Shown here one piece after another: positions 5,971 to 12,705 of a DNA stretch of 12,705 nt. Position 1 is the first letter of the stretch, and each line of letters starts with the position of its first letter. The stretch spans positions 1-12,705 of the forward strand of contig WRCR01000061.1 in assembly GCA_009783865.1 (NCBI GenBank), read 5' to 3'. Below the pieces are notes generated by a model, which was given only the letters and a program-made list of their open reading frames with translations, was not told where the DNA came from and made no database searches. The stretch comes from Planctomycetaceae bacterium. Lineage in GTDB: Bacteria; Planctomycetota; Planctomycetia; Pirellulales; Thermoguttaceae. The position numbers and the translations under genes were made by a program.

Positions 5971-8370
5971 TTATCGGCAGGCAGCAAGTATTGTATGTAT
6001 AAGTTGTTCTTTGTTGACCGGCTTGCTCAAATATGAGTTGCAGCCGATTGCCAGCGTTTTTTCACAATCACCGCTGAGAGCATGGGCGGTGATGGCGATA
6101 ATCGGTCGGGTATAACCGCCGCTGCGAAGCCGGTTTGTTGCTTCATAGCCGTCCATTACCGGCATTTGCATGTCCATCAGAATAACATCAAACGATGTTC
6201 CCGCCGCCTCGTGTTCGCGGATAGATTCAATAGCCGTTTGACCGTTGTCTGCCAGTGTTACTTCTGCACCGGCATCGGTGAGTTGAGCAGAAAGGACAAT
6301 CTGGTTAACACGACCATCATCGACAACGAGAATGTTGAAACTCGAAAGCGGTTTTGTCTCGGTAAGTTCAATTATACCAGAATCCGTGAATTCTAACTGT
6401 TTTTGCAGTTTTTCATCCCGCCGACGTATGTCTTCCGCTTGGGGGGCACGGATAGGAAGAAGCAGCGTAAATATGCTGCCTTTACCCTCTTCTGAAGCGA
6501 CGGTAATATCTCCGCCGAGCAGAATTGCAAGACGCTTGGAGATAGAAAGTCCCAGCCCGGTACCGCCGAAACGTCGTGTCAGCGAGGAATCCGCTTGAGA
6601 AAACGGTTGAAATAGACGATTCATCTGTTCCGATGTCATTCCTATTCCTGTGTCCTGTACCGCAGCGAACAGTGCCGCTGGCTTTCCCGCTTCTGCTTCC
6701 GCACCATAGCGTATCGTAACGGTTCCTGACTCTGTGAATTTGATGGCATTGCCGACAAGGTTATTCAAAATCTGCCGTAATCTCGTAGGGTCGCTCAATA
6801 TAAGTTCAGGAACACCTCCATTATCCGTGCATTCAAGAGTTAGATTCTTGCTTTCCAGCCGTTCCCGCATAACTGTACGAACACTCTTGATGATTTCTCT
6901 AAAAGAGACGGGAATCGATTCGACTTCGACCTGGTTGGATTCCACCTTGGAAAAATCGAGAATGTCGCTGATGATAGTCAGCAGGTCGTTTCCGCTGCTG
7001 GTAATCATGTTGATATATCCGCGGCACTGTTCACGTTCTTCCGGCAGGCAGTACTGAATGAGTTTATCACCAACGATATTGGCTAATCCCAATACGGCAT
7101 TCATCGGTGTCCGTATTTCATGCGACATGTTGGCAAGAAAATGTCCTTTAGCCCTCGCAGCAGTTTCAGCGGCGGTTTTCGCTTCCGTCAACTGAAACAC
7201 TGATTCCTGTAATTGCGCTGCAAAACGCTGCGAAGATTCCAAGGATAGTTGGTTCATGACTATCAGATACACACTCCCGAAAAACAGCAGCGTGAGTATA
7301 AAGAAAAAACAGTAGGGCCATATTTTCGCCTTGGTCAGGGTATCAGACCAAAAACGATAATCGAAGTCGAGACCGACCACTCCGTCGAACTTTCCATCAA
7401 TACCCTTGATGGGATGAAAGGCGGTAATCCAAACTCCCCATTCGTCGACAACCGGAACCGTGTTTATCGCAGGTTTGTGTGTTGAGAACACATAACGCAT
7501 AACGGGAGTGTTTTCGTATCTTTCACCAATCGGCGCAGCCCGCTCATTAGGGTCAATGACACCGTTGCGATTGGTATCCACTGCCGGGCAAATGATAAAC
7601 ATAGCAGCATCTTCGCCGTTTATGGGACGCATGGTATAGGCACTAGCGATATAACGGCTGGCATGTGACGCGCCGTCACATGCGTCCATCAGAGCAAGGT
7701 AGGTAGCATCATTCTCCGGCGTCCCTGTTTCCGCCCGCACACGAAAGAAATGGTCGGATACCGGGTCATCCACAAAACATTCGCAGGCAGCACCGGAATA
7801 GATGGTTTCCCATTCCTCACCTTCCAATAATTCTCCGGTATCGGTATCTAACCTGCCCCATTGGACCCGGTAGGCAGTCGCACCGGTAACGTGATACCAG
7901 TGCAGAGAAACCCGAGCCGGAGAAAGCCGGATGGCGGTGATTTGCTCAGGGACAGCCAGCCGTTCCGACGTATCTTTTACAGCCGTGCCGGAAGAAGATT
8001 TCTGCGGTTTCGGCTCATTTTGCGTGTCAGAAGACATGTCTGGACTGACCGGGGAAGACCAGTCCGAAAAGACATCCTCGTTACCGGCAACGATTTTCCA
8101 GTGTCCTAACTTGGAAATTACGACAGCGTATGCCGAAGCCATTTCTTCAAAGTAACTGATCCATTGTGTACGCACGGATTGAATGCCTATCAACAAACTG
8201 ACTAATCCGACAAAGACGATAACGGTAAAGCCGCCCCAGAGTGACAATATCATCGTTCGGGAACGCCGTTTTTGCCGCAGCCAAAACGTCATCCACACCA
8301 TAATGATAATAGGAAACAAGACGATGTACAGTATGTCAATATAATCAAAAACGTTAAAATCGATATTCAT
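5971..8370 (-). CDS. Hybrid sensor histidine kinase/response regulator with Fn3-like and Cache-like sensor region
   Basis: This 799-residue membrane kinase has three predicted transmembrane helices (about 11-30, 41-63 and 351-373), with a basic loop LRQKRRSR between the first two, placing residues 64-350 outside the cytoplasm. That region contains a fibronectin-III-like segment (about 141-215: VSLHWYHV, AYRVQW, FFRVRAET), an EF-hand-type loop (D265 to E276) and a Cache-like stretch (GVWITAFHPI, DGVVGLDFDY). The cytoplasmic part has a short coiled coil (about 378-408), HisKA with phospho-acceptor H417 in SHEIRTPMN, and HATPase_c with N-box NNLVGNAIKF (536-545), DTGIG (573-577) and GTGLGL. A receiver domain (about 678-797) has D684/D685, phospho-acceptor D733, T761 and K783. 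There is no HPt domain, so phosphorelay would need a separate HPt protein; no partner regulator lies nearby. It follows purD by 40 nt on the same strand, with only a weak ribosome site. The ligand is unknown. Confidence 0.93.
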   Translation of the reverse strand: MNIDFNVFDYIDILYIVLFPIIIMVWMTFWLRQKRRSRTMILSLWGGFTVIVFVGLVSLLIGIQSVRTQWISYFEEMASAYAVVISKLGHWKIVAGNEDVFSDWSSPVSPDMSSDTQNEPKPQKSSSGTAVKDTSERLAVPEQITAIRLSPARVSLHWYHVTGATAYRVQWGRLDTDTGELLEGEEWETIYSGAACECFVDDPVSDHFFRVRAETGTPENDATYLALMDACDGASHASRYIASAYTMRPINGEDAAMFIICPAVDTNRNGVIDPNERAAPIGERYENTPVMRYVFSTHKPAINTVPVVDEWGVWITAFHPIKGIDGKFDGVVGLDFDYRFWSDTLTKAKIWPYCFFFILTLLFFGSVYLIVMNQLSLESSQRFAAQLQESVFQLTEAKTAAETAARAKGHFLANMSHEIRTPMNAVLGLANIVGDKLIQYCLPEEREQCRGYINMITSSGNDLLTIISDILDFSKVESNQVEVESIPVSFREIIKSVRTVMRERLESKNLTLECTDNGGVPELILSDPTRLRQILNNLVGNAIKFTESGTVTIRYGAEAEAGKPAALFAAVQDTGIGMTSEQMNRLFQPFSQADSSLTRRFGGTGLGLSISKRLAILLGGDITVASEEGKGSIFTLLLPIRAPQAEDIRRRDEKLQKQLEFTDSGIIELTETKPLSSFNILVVDDGRVNQIVLSAQLTDAGAEVTLADNGQTAIESIREHEAAGTSFDVILMDMQMPVMDGYEATNRLRSGGYTRPIIAITAHALSGDCEKTLAIGCNSYLSKPVNKEQLIHTILAACR

Positions 8371-8410
8371 CTCAATAATCTATTTTTACTTTTTTACCGT
8401 CATATCTGGG

Positions 8411-9697
8411 TTATCGCAGTGCCTTATCCGAAATATCTTTACGGTACCAGGAACCGTTCCAGCGGATGTGTTTCACAGCCGAGTAAGCAGCGGTCTTTGC
8501 TTCTGAAACCGTTTCGCCCAAACCGGTTACGCCGAGAACACGTCCGCCGCTGGTAAGAATCCTGCCGTTCACATCAAGCAGTGTTCCGGCGTGAAATACT
8601 TTTGTTTTCGGCACTTCTGCCGCTTCTTCGAGTCCTTGAATTGGAAACCCTTTGGCGTATTTACCTGGATAACCTTCGCCTGCCATGACAACACAGACCG
8701 CTGTCCGGTCGTCCCATTCCAGAGAACCGATTTTCGATAACTGCCCGTCAATGGCTGCATTACATATATCAACCAAATCGGTCTTCAAGCGCATCATCAA
8801 GGGCTGACATTCGGGGTCGCCAAACCGGACATTATATTCGAGGACTTTCGGACCCTGCCGAGTTATCATTAAACCGGCGTACAGAACACCCTTGAAAGGC
8901 GTGCCGTTTTGATTCAAAGCATGAACGGTCGGGACGAGAACCCGCTCTTCAATCCAATGAAGCGTCTTCGTATCGACAACCGGTGCCGGACAGTAGGCCC
9001 CCATTCCGCCGGTATTTGGTCCTTTGTCTCCGTCAAAAGCCGCTTTGTGGTCTTGTGCCGGTTGAAGCGTCAATATGGTAGAACCGTCCGTGATTGCGAG
9101 AACGCTTGCTTCTTCGCCATCAAGCATTTCTTCGATGAGCAGTCGATCTCCCGCATCGCCGAATTCTTTTTCCTCGGTGATGATTCTGACTGCGTCCAGT
9201 GCTTCTTCCCGTGTTCGGCAGACGAAAACGCCTTTGCCCGCGGCTAATCCGTCTGCTTTCACGACGCTCGGAATATATTCTCCCTGCTTCAGATAGTTTG
9301 CGGCATCATAGCCATCGCTGAATGTGCGGTGAATCGCAGTTGGTATATTACCTTTTCTCAATATTTCTTTGCAGAAAATTTTGCTTGCTTCAAGTTGTGC
9401 AGCCGCTTTGCTGGGACCGAAAATACGAAATCCTTGTTTTTGAAAAACATCGACAATACCGGCAGCGAGCGGAACTTCCGGACCGACGACTGTTAGTCCG
9501 ATTTTCTTATCTTCAGCGAAATGGAGCAAAGCCGAAAAGTCCATTTCTTTGATTGGCACATTTTCTATTTTACCGCCTTCGAGTGCAGTACCGCCGTTGC
9601 CGGGAGCAGCATAAACCTTATCGGCATTTTTACTTTGTGCTAATTTCCAGGCGAGTGCGTGTTCCCGCCCGCCGGAACCTATAACGAGAATGTTCAT
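8411..9697 (-). CDS. purD: Phosphoribosylamine--glycine ligase (GARS)
   Basis: The 428-residue enzyme joins phosphoribosylamine and glycine using ATP to form GAR, the second step of de novo purine synthesis, in the cytoplasm. The N-terminal GSGGREHALAWKLAQ, then GPEVPLAAGIVDVF, the ATP-grasp lysine region VVKADGLAAGKGVFV, EEMLDGEEASVLAITDG, the QDHKAAFDGDKGPNTGGMGAY block and the metal-binding EYNVRFGDPECQPL are all present, and the length is typical. The frame is open 60 codons further upstream to 9877, but the ATG at 9697 places MNILVIGSGGREH at the family's normal N-terminus and lies just downstream of a good promoter. There is no evident Shine-Dalgarno sequence before it (AT-rich leader). 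The hybrid histidine kinase gene follows 40 nt after the stop and is probably co-transcribed, with no clear functional link to purines. Confidence 0.97.
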   Translation of the reverse strand: MNILVIGSGGREHALAWKLAQSKNADKVYAAPGNGGTALEGGKIENVPIKEMDFSALLHFAEDKKIGLTVVGPEVPLAAGIVDVFQKQGFRIFGPSKAAAQLEASKIFCKEILRKGNIPTAIHRTFSDGYDAANYLKQGEYIPSVVKADGLAAGKGVFVCRTREEALDAVRIITEEKEFGDAGDRLLIEEMLDGEEASVLAITDGSTILTLQPAQDHKAAFDGDKGPNTGGMGAYCPAPVVDTKTLHWIEERVLVPTVHALNQNGTPFKGVLYAGLMITRQGPKVLEYNVRFGDPECQPLMMRLKTDLVDICNAAIDGQLSKIGSLEWDDRTAVCVVMAGEGYPGKYAKGFPIQGLEEAAEVPKTKVFHAGTLLDVNGRILTSGGRVLGVTGLGETVSEAKTAAYSAVKHIRWNGSWYRKDISDKALR

Positions 9698-9734
9698 AGA
9701 AAAACAATTAAAAACTGAATTTTGTAAAAGCGGT

Positions 9735-9764
9735 ATTATATCGCAAAATAGAGACGTTTTGCAA
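9735..9764 (-). promoter_or_regulatory. purD: Sigma70-type promoter for purD
   Basis: Read on the minus strand, TTGCAA (plus coordinates 9759-9764) and a consensus TATAAT (9735-9740) are 18 bp apart. Transcription would start near 9728, about 30 nt upstream of the purD ATG at 9697. This supports the shorter purD start, because a start at 9877 would lie upstream of the promoter. No purine riboswitch fits in so short a leader. Confidence 0.65.
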
Positions 9765-9818
9765 GGGCGTGAAAAAGATTTTTCTGAAAAGTTTGACGGT
9801 ATTTTGCGCTCTCTTAGC

Positions 9819-9854
9819 GTCTTTTGCGGTTGTTCTTTTTCAACCGCAAAAGAC
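9819..9854. repeat. Perfect 14-bp inverted repeat (hairpin), MITE- or REP-like
   Basis: GTCTTTTGCGGTTG (9819-9832) and its exact reverse complement (9841-9854) flank an 8-nt T-rich loop. On the plus strand the right arm runs into ACACGAAGAACACAAGG (9855-9871). Neither strand has a T-run just after the stem, so it is a poor intrinsic terminator. It also sits upstream of both flanking genes, not downstream. The arm sequence with the following GACACGAAG-type motif resembles dispersed intergenic repeats I recall from environmental bacterial genomes; that resemblance is from memory and unverified. Confidence 0.8.
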
Positions 9855-10000
9855 ACGAAGAACACAAGGATTCGCAAAATCGAATATATGTGGCTGCCCG
9901 CTACTTAGAGTGGCACTTTTTGCTCTTGCCAAGTTTAGCGGGGATGTTAGAATTTGCACCGATATTATTTCGTAAGTTATCACTGGCGGCTCGTATTATT

Positions 10001-10028
10001 GCTCGCAACTCACTACTCGCCGCTCACC
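10001..10028 (+). repeat. Degenerate heptamer tandem repeat (four units)
   Basis: Four consecutive 7-bp units fit the consensus RCTCRCN: GCTCGCA, ACTCACT, ACTCGCC and GCTCACC. A partial fifth unit starts GCT at 10029, and a related GGCTCGT occurs at 9988-9994. The pattern is like the short tandemly repeated repetitive (STRR) heptamers known from cyanobacteria and some other bacteria. It is non-coding here. Confidence 0.7.
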
Positions 10029-10035
10029 GCTAAAA

Positions 10036-10068
10036 GTTAAGATAGGTAAAATAACGTTAAAATAGGTA
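10036..10068 (+). repeat. Two 13-bp direct repeats spaced 20 bp apart
   Basis: GTTAAGATAGGTA (10036-10048) and GTTAAAATAGGTA (10056-10068) differ at one base and are offset by 20 bp, about two helical turns. They lie about 170 bp upstream of the SH3b gene's promoter and follow the heptamer repeats. They could be a regulator binding site or simply more repeat DNA. No palindrome is apparent within a unit. Confidence 0.6.
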
Positions 10069-10239
10069 GTCACCATGTGCAAAATGATACAATTTTCAGA
10101 AGTATTTTGTTTTCAAGAGGTTACGTCGATAAAATTTTTTAATTTAGGGCTTGATGTTAGGTGGTTGGCGGTGGTTTTTGCGGGAATTTGCTCTCATAAA
10201 AATCGCGCTAAACTTTTCCACATACGTGAAAAATTGCCC

Positions 10240-10268
10240 TTGACACGATTCGCCGGATTTGGTAAAAG
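10240..10268 (+). promoter_or_regulatory. Sigma70-type promoter for the SH3b gene
   Basis: A consensus TTGACA (10240-10245) is followed after 17 bp by TAAAAG (10263-10268), which matches four of six -10 bases. Transcription would begin near 10275, giving a leader of about 45 nt before the ATG at 10321. This supports 10321 over the in-frame ATG at 10075. Confidence 0.55.
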
Positions 10269-10320
10269 CCGTTTCGTAACGGACTTGATACCTTCAGAAC
10301 GGACTCCAACGGACACAGCG

Positions 10321-11871
10321 ATGCGCTTATTCTTACAACTATCGGCTTTATTTGTACTGCTGCCGGTATTGCTTCTGCAAACAGCGGCGGCAACGGAACA
10401 GGCAGCAATGCGGGAAACGCATCAATATCCGTTTTCCGCTTATATTTCGGTTTCCGAAGCCGTCGTCCGCAGCGGTCCCGGACAAGAATACTATGAAACC
10501 TCCCGTATCAGACAGGGCGAAAAAGTCGAAGTATATGAAGAAAAAGACGGCTTCTTTGCGGTGCGTCCGCCAAAAGGAAGTTTTTCATGGATCAGCGCGC
10601 TATACGTGGAAATTGAATTGCCTGTCGGCGGAGTTAATCCAAAGAACGGCGTTGTCGGCACCGTTGTCAGCGAAGGACTCGCTTCCCGCATCGGCTGCGA
10701 AAATACCGAAATTTGCGACACGATTCAGGTAAAACTGAAAAAAGGCGAGAGGGTTCTTTTACTCGGCGAATTAGAAACGCCGGAAAATAGCGTTAGTCCG
10801 CTTTGGTACAAAATCGCTCCACCGAATGGTGAATTCCGCTGGATTCACGGTTCCGAAGTCAGCGAGTTCAGAAGCGAACTGCAACCGGTCGCACCGTTGA
10901 TGATTCCGAAGAAGATTATCACAGAGAAATTACTCGCTAAGAAAACAACCCCGCCGCTTCTTCTGCCGCCGAAATTAGAAGACAGTAATCCAGTATCGGA
11001 AAGACATCTGGAAAAACGAGGGGAAATCATTCAAGTCCAATACGAAGAGAAAGAGAAGAAACAGGACCTGACCGGACAACTCGCTGCGAAACCGGTTGCA
11101 CCGCCGCAAATCAAAATGGAGATTATTGAAACCGAAACACCGGCGGAGAAAAACAAACAGTTGGAAAAGATTTCAGCGACTGCAAAACCGGCGCAACTGC
11201 CGCTTGATATTTCGGCGTTCCAGAAAGCGTTTGAAGAATTGAAAGACGAAACGCGGGTCGTTTTGACTCGACCTACCGAGGATTGGGTTTTTGAAACGCT
11301 GATTCATCGCGGGAATGAACTTTACGAAGTTGCTCCGACTCAAGACGATTTGGAAAAGGTTTACCACCTCGTTGAAACGCTGGAAAGAACACGGAACATC
11401 CGCAAGGAGATTGCTTATCGCCGTCAGTTCAAATCCGGCGGACTGCTTCCGCCGCAAGGCAATTCCGTTAATAATCCCGCAGCATTACCGGCAGCAAGAC
11501 CCGCAGCAGTAACGGCAGCGTATGCAACGAATTATTCCGTAAGAAGCGGCGCGCCTCCCGTTAGGGAAGTCCCGCAGGATATTGTTTCCGCATTGATTCC
11601 GGACGATAATAAATCGTCTCAATCGGCATTAAGTTTCGATGTAACTGGTTTGCTCGGCGAGTTTGATTCGCTGCCAGCCGGTCATCCGCCGTTTGCGGTT
11701 GTAAATGAACAGCGGGAAATCGTTTGTCTTATCTCGCCAGCCGCCGGTTTGGACTTGCGCTCTTTTGTCGGACAAAAAGTCGGCATCAACGGAACGCACG
11801 GAATCTTTCGAAAGACGGGCAAGCCGGACGTAAAACACATCACCGCAAAAGGCGTGTGGCCCCTCCCATAA
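10321..11871 (+). CDS. Secreted protein with two N-terminal SH3b domains and a conserved C-terminal domain
   Basis: From the ATG at 10321 the product is 516 residues. Residues 1-25 form a signal peptide (MRLFLQLSALF, then LLPVLLLQTAAA) with a probable AAA-T cleavage site. The frame is open upstream to 10075, but those residues are not a credible protein and would bury the signal peptide. Two bacterial SH3-like domains follow: about 38-98 (YISVSEAVVRSGPGQEYYETSRIRQGEKVEVYEE begins it; WISALYVE ends it) and about 108-185 (NGVVGTVVSEGLASRIG to WIHGSEV). SH3b domains usually bind cell-wall peptides. Residues 190-295 are a Lys/Glu/Pro-rich linker, and about 296-370 is a charged helical stretch. 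The C-terminal 80 residues (PPFAVVNEQREIVCLISPAAGLDL, then VGQKVGINGTHGI) form a compact domain that I associate with planctomycete SH3 proteins. It probably acts in the periplasm or at the wall. plsC follows 11 nt later. Confidence 0.85.
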   Translation: MRLFLQLSALFVLLPVLLLQTAAATEQAAMRETHQYPFSAYISVSEAVVRSGPGQEYYETSRIRQGEKVEVYEEKDGFFAVRPPKGSFSWISALYVEIELPVGGVNPKNGVVGTVVSEGLASRIGCENTEICDTIQVKLKKGERVLLLGELETPENSVSPLWYKIAPPNGEFRWIHGSEVSEFRSELQPVAPLMIPKKIITEKLLAKKTTPPLLLPPKLEDSNPVSERHLEKRGEIIQVQYEEKEKKQDLTGQLAAKPVAPPQIKMEIIETETPAEKNKQLEKISATAKPAQLPLDISAFQKAFEELKDETRVVLTRPTEDWVFETLIHRGNELYEVAPTQDDLEKVYHLVETLERTRNIRKEIAYRRQFKSGGLLPPQGNSVNNPAALPAARPAAVTAAYATNYSVRSGAPPVREVPQDIVSALIPDDNKSSQSALSFDVTGLLGEFDSLPAGHPPFAVVNEQREIVCLISPAAGLDLRSFVGQKVGINGTHGIFRKTGKPDVKHITAKGVWPLP

Positions 11872-11882
11872 AAATCATTGCT

Positions 11883-12560
11883 ATGTCTAGTGAAATTAAA
11901 CAGTCATCTAAACCGCCGATTAAGCCGCGCAGTATTCCTCTGTCGAAACGTTTGTTTTACTATTTGGTGCGGTTTCCGATTTGTCTTTTTTTCATGCTGT
12001 TTTATCGGGTAAGATATTACGGAACAAATAATATGCCGGAAAGCGGCGGCGTGCTGGTCGTTTGCAATCATCAGTCGCATTTTGACCCTCCGCTCATTGG
12101 AGGCGGTCTTCGGCGGCGGTTGAATTATCTTGCCCGCAAGTCCTTGTTTAATTCGGCAGCATTTGCTTGGCTTATTCGTATGCTGGATGCTATTCCGCTG
12201 GACTTAAACGGCATCGGTTTTGAAGGCATTAAGGAATCCTTGAAGCGGCTGCGCGGCGGTGAAGCACTTTTAATTTTTCCCGAAGGCGGAAGAACCTTTG
12301 ACGGAGAAATTGCCGACTTCAAAGAAGGAGCGTTGACATTGGCGCAGCGGAGTCAGACGGCAATTTTACCAACTGCGCTGGACGGCTGTTTTCAAGCGTG
12401 GAATCGGAAAAACAAGATGCCGTATCTTTGGGGGAAGATTCGTGTAATTTTCGGCAAGCCGCTCTTCTATGAAGAATTCAAGGACTTGAGCGAAGCGGAA
12501 CTCCGGAATCTGCTCGAATGCAAAATCAAAGAACTCTTTGCGGAATTAAAAGCGAAATAG
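11883..12560 (+). CDS. plsC: 1-acyl-sn-glycerol-3-phosphate acyltransferase family protein (PlsC-like)
   Basis: The 225-residue membrane-associated enzyme is predicted to transfer an acyl chain to the sn-2 position of lysophosphatidic acid, giving phosphatidic acid. The catalytic NHxxxxD motif is NHQSHFD (62-68; H63 and D68). The second motif is FPEGGR (132-137), with Gly where most family members have Thr/Ser (FPEGTR). A hydrophobic segment (about 24-42, YYLVRFPICLFFMLFY) would anchor it to the inner membrane. The frame is open upstream to 11724 inside the SH3b gene, but that extension is an out-of-frame read of its C-terminus, so the ATG at 11883, 11 nt after the previous stop, is chosen; it has no clear Shine-Dalgarno sequence. 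It is probably co-transcribed with the SH3b gene. Its 3' end overlaps the converging GTPase gene by 15 bp. The exact lyso-acceptor is not fixed by sequence. Confidence 0.88.
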   Translation: MSSEIKQSSKPPIKPRSIPLSKRLFYYLVRFPICLFFMLFYRVRYYGTNNMPESGGVLVVCNHQSHFDPPLIGGGLRRRLNYLARKSLFNSAAFAWLIRMLDAIPLDLNGIGFEGIKESLKRLRGGEALLIFPEGGRTFDGEIADFKEGALTLAQRSQTAILPTALDGCFQAWNRKNKMPYLWGKIRVIFGKPLFYEEFKDLSEAELRNLLECKIKELFAELKAK

Positions 12561-12705
12561 CGAAACGCCTTCACCAGTATCCGGTGCGTGCGGAATCAAC
12601 AACTCGAAAATCATTTGCAAAAGTTTCCCGATACCCTCACCGGTACTCGCACTAACGCCAATCGCATCGTCCGGTATCTTTGATTCCGGCAAGTCAATTT
12701 TGTTA
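12546..12705 (-). CDS. TrmE/MnmE-like GTPase, C-terminal fragment
   Basis: The 52 C-terminal residues of a minus-strand gene enter from the right edge and end at a TAA (12548-12546). The visible part starts with NKIDLPE, the G4 guanine-specificity motif NKxD. It continues with IGVSASTGEGIGKLLQMI, the G5 SA motif and following helix, and ends in LLIPHAPDTGEGVSLFRF. This resembles the end of the G domain of MnmE (TrmE), the tRNA wobble-uridine modification GTPase. However, canonical MnmE has a longer helical tail ending in a catalytic Cys (C-I-G-K), which is absent here. It may be a shortened or paralogous planctomycete form. Another Era-like GTPase cannot be excluded. The last 15 bp overlap the 3' end of plsC on the other strand. 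Confidence 0.6.
   Translation of the reverse strand, partial: NKIDLPESKIPDDAIGVSASTGEGIGKLLQMIFELLIPHAPDTGEGVSLFRF

Larger units (their letters stand above)
9698..10320. other. 623-bp divergent intergenic region rich in repeats
   Basis: No convincing gene lies between the divergent purD and SH3b genes. The open frames here, including in-frame upstream extensions of both neighbours, lack recognisable protein character. The region holds the purD promoter, a perfect 14-bp inverted repeat, a CACGAAGAACACAAGG-type motif directly after it, four degenerate heptamers, a pair of 13-bp direct repeats 20 bp apart, and a promoter for the SH3b gene. These parts are listed separately. Confidence 0.7.

Noticed and set aside
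9793..9825. TTGACG at 9793-9798 as a plus-strand promoter
   Set aside because: No acceptable -10 hexamer is present 16-18 bp downstream.
9819..9854. Hairpin as a Rho-independent terminator
   Set aside because: There is no T-run after the stem on either strand, and it lies upstream of both divergent genes.
9698..9877. Extension of purD to a start at 9877
   Set aside because: It would add 60 residues not found in the family, cross the hairpin, and begin upstream of the predicted promoter.
10075..10320. Extension of the SH3b protein to the ATG at 10075
   Set aside because: It would bury the signal peptide, and the predicted promoter at 10240-10268 lies inside it.
11724..11882. Extension of PlsC to 11724
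   Set aside because: The added residues are an out-of-frame reading of the conserved SH3b protein C-terminus and are Arg/Lys-rich without family match.
1..12705. CRISPR arrays, tRNA/rRNA genes, transposases
   Set aside because: No regularly spaced 25-40 bp repeats, no recognisable tRNA or rRNA sequence, and no transposase or integrase motif was seen on either strand.

Overview
The window looks like a chromosomal segment of a bacterium with moderate GC content, most likely a member of the Planctomycetota. The main support is indirect: rsmH is followed by a large bitopic LysM protein rather than ftsL/ftsI; a secreted SH3b protein ends in a C-terminal domain I associate with planctomycete SH3 proteins; and several genes lack a clear Shine-Dalgarno sequence. 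The phylum is an inference from these traits, not a search result.

Layout, left to right. (1) 1-314 (+): the C-terminal end of an AMP-forming acyl-ACP/acyl-CoA synthetase of the Aas type. (2) 344-1787 (+): a type II restriction-modification locus. It holds an intact beta-class adenine-N6 DNA methyltransferase and, overlapping its 3' end, a PD-(D/E)xK restriction endonuclease that appears to have lost an internal segment and its reading frame. (3) 1840-5933 (+): a good sigma70-type promoter, then rsmH, then a 1006-residue single-pass membrane protein with a very long Pro/Ala/Lys linker and two C-terminal LysM domains. (4) 5971-9697 (-): purD followed by a 799-residue hybrid histidine kinase with a fibronectin-III-like segment and an EF-hand-type loop in its extracytoplasmic part. 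(5) 9698-10320: a 623-bp divergent intergenic region with promoters facing both ways, a perfect 14-bp hairpin, degenerate heptamer repeats and a spaced direct repeat. (6) 10321-12560 (+): a secreted double-SH3b protein, then a PlsC-type acyltransferase. (7) 12546-12705 (-): the C-terminus of a TrmE/MnmE-like GTPase, converging on plsC with a 15-bp overlap.

The themes are housekeeping functions (16S rRNA methylation, purine synthesis, phospholipid acylation at both ends of the window) and envelope-associated proteins (LysM, SH3b, membrane sensor). I see no complete, clearly novel multi-gene system. The points most worth a second look are the decayed endonuclease beside an intact methyltransferase, the rsmH-LysM pair, the sensor architecture of the hybrid kinase, and the repeat-rich region between purD and the SH3b gene.
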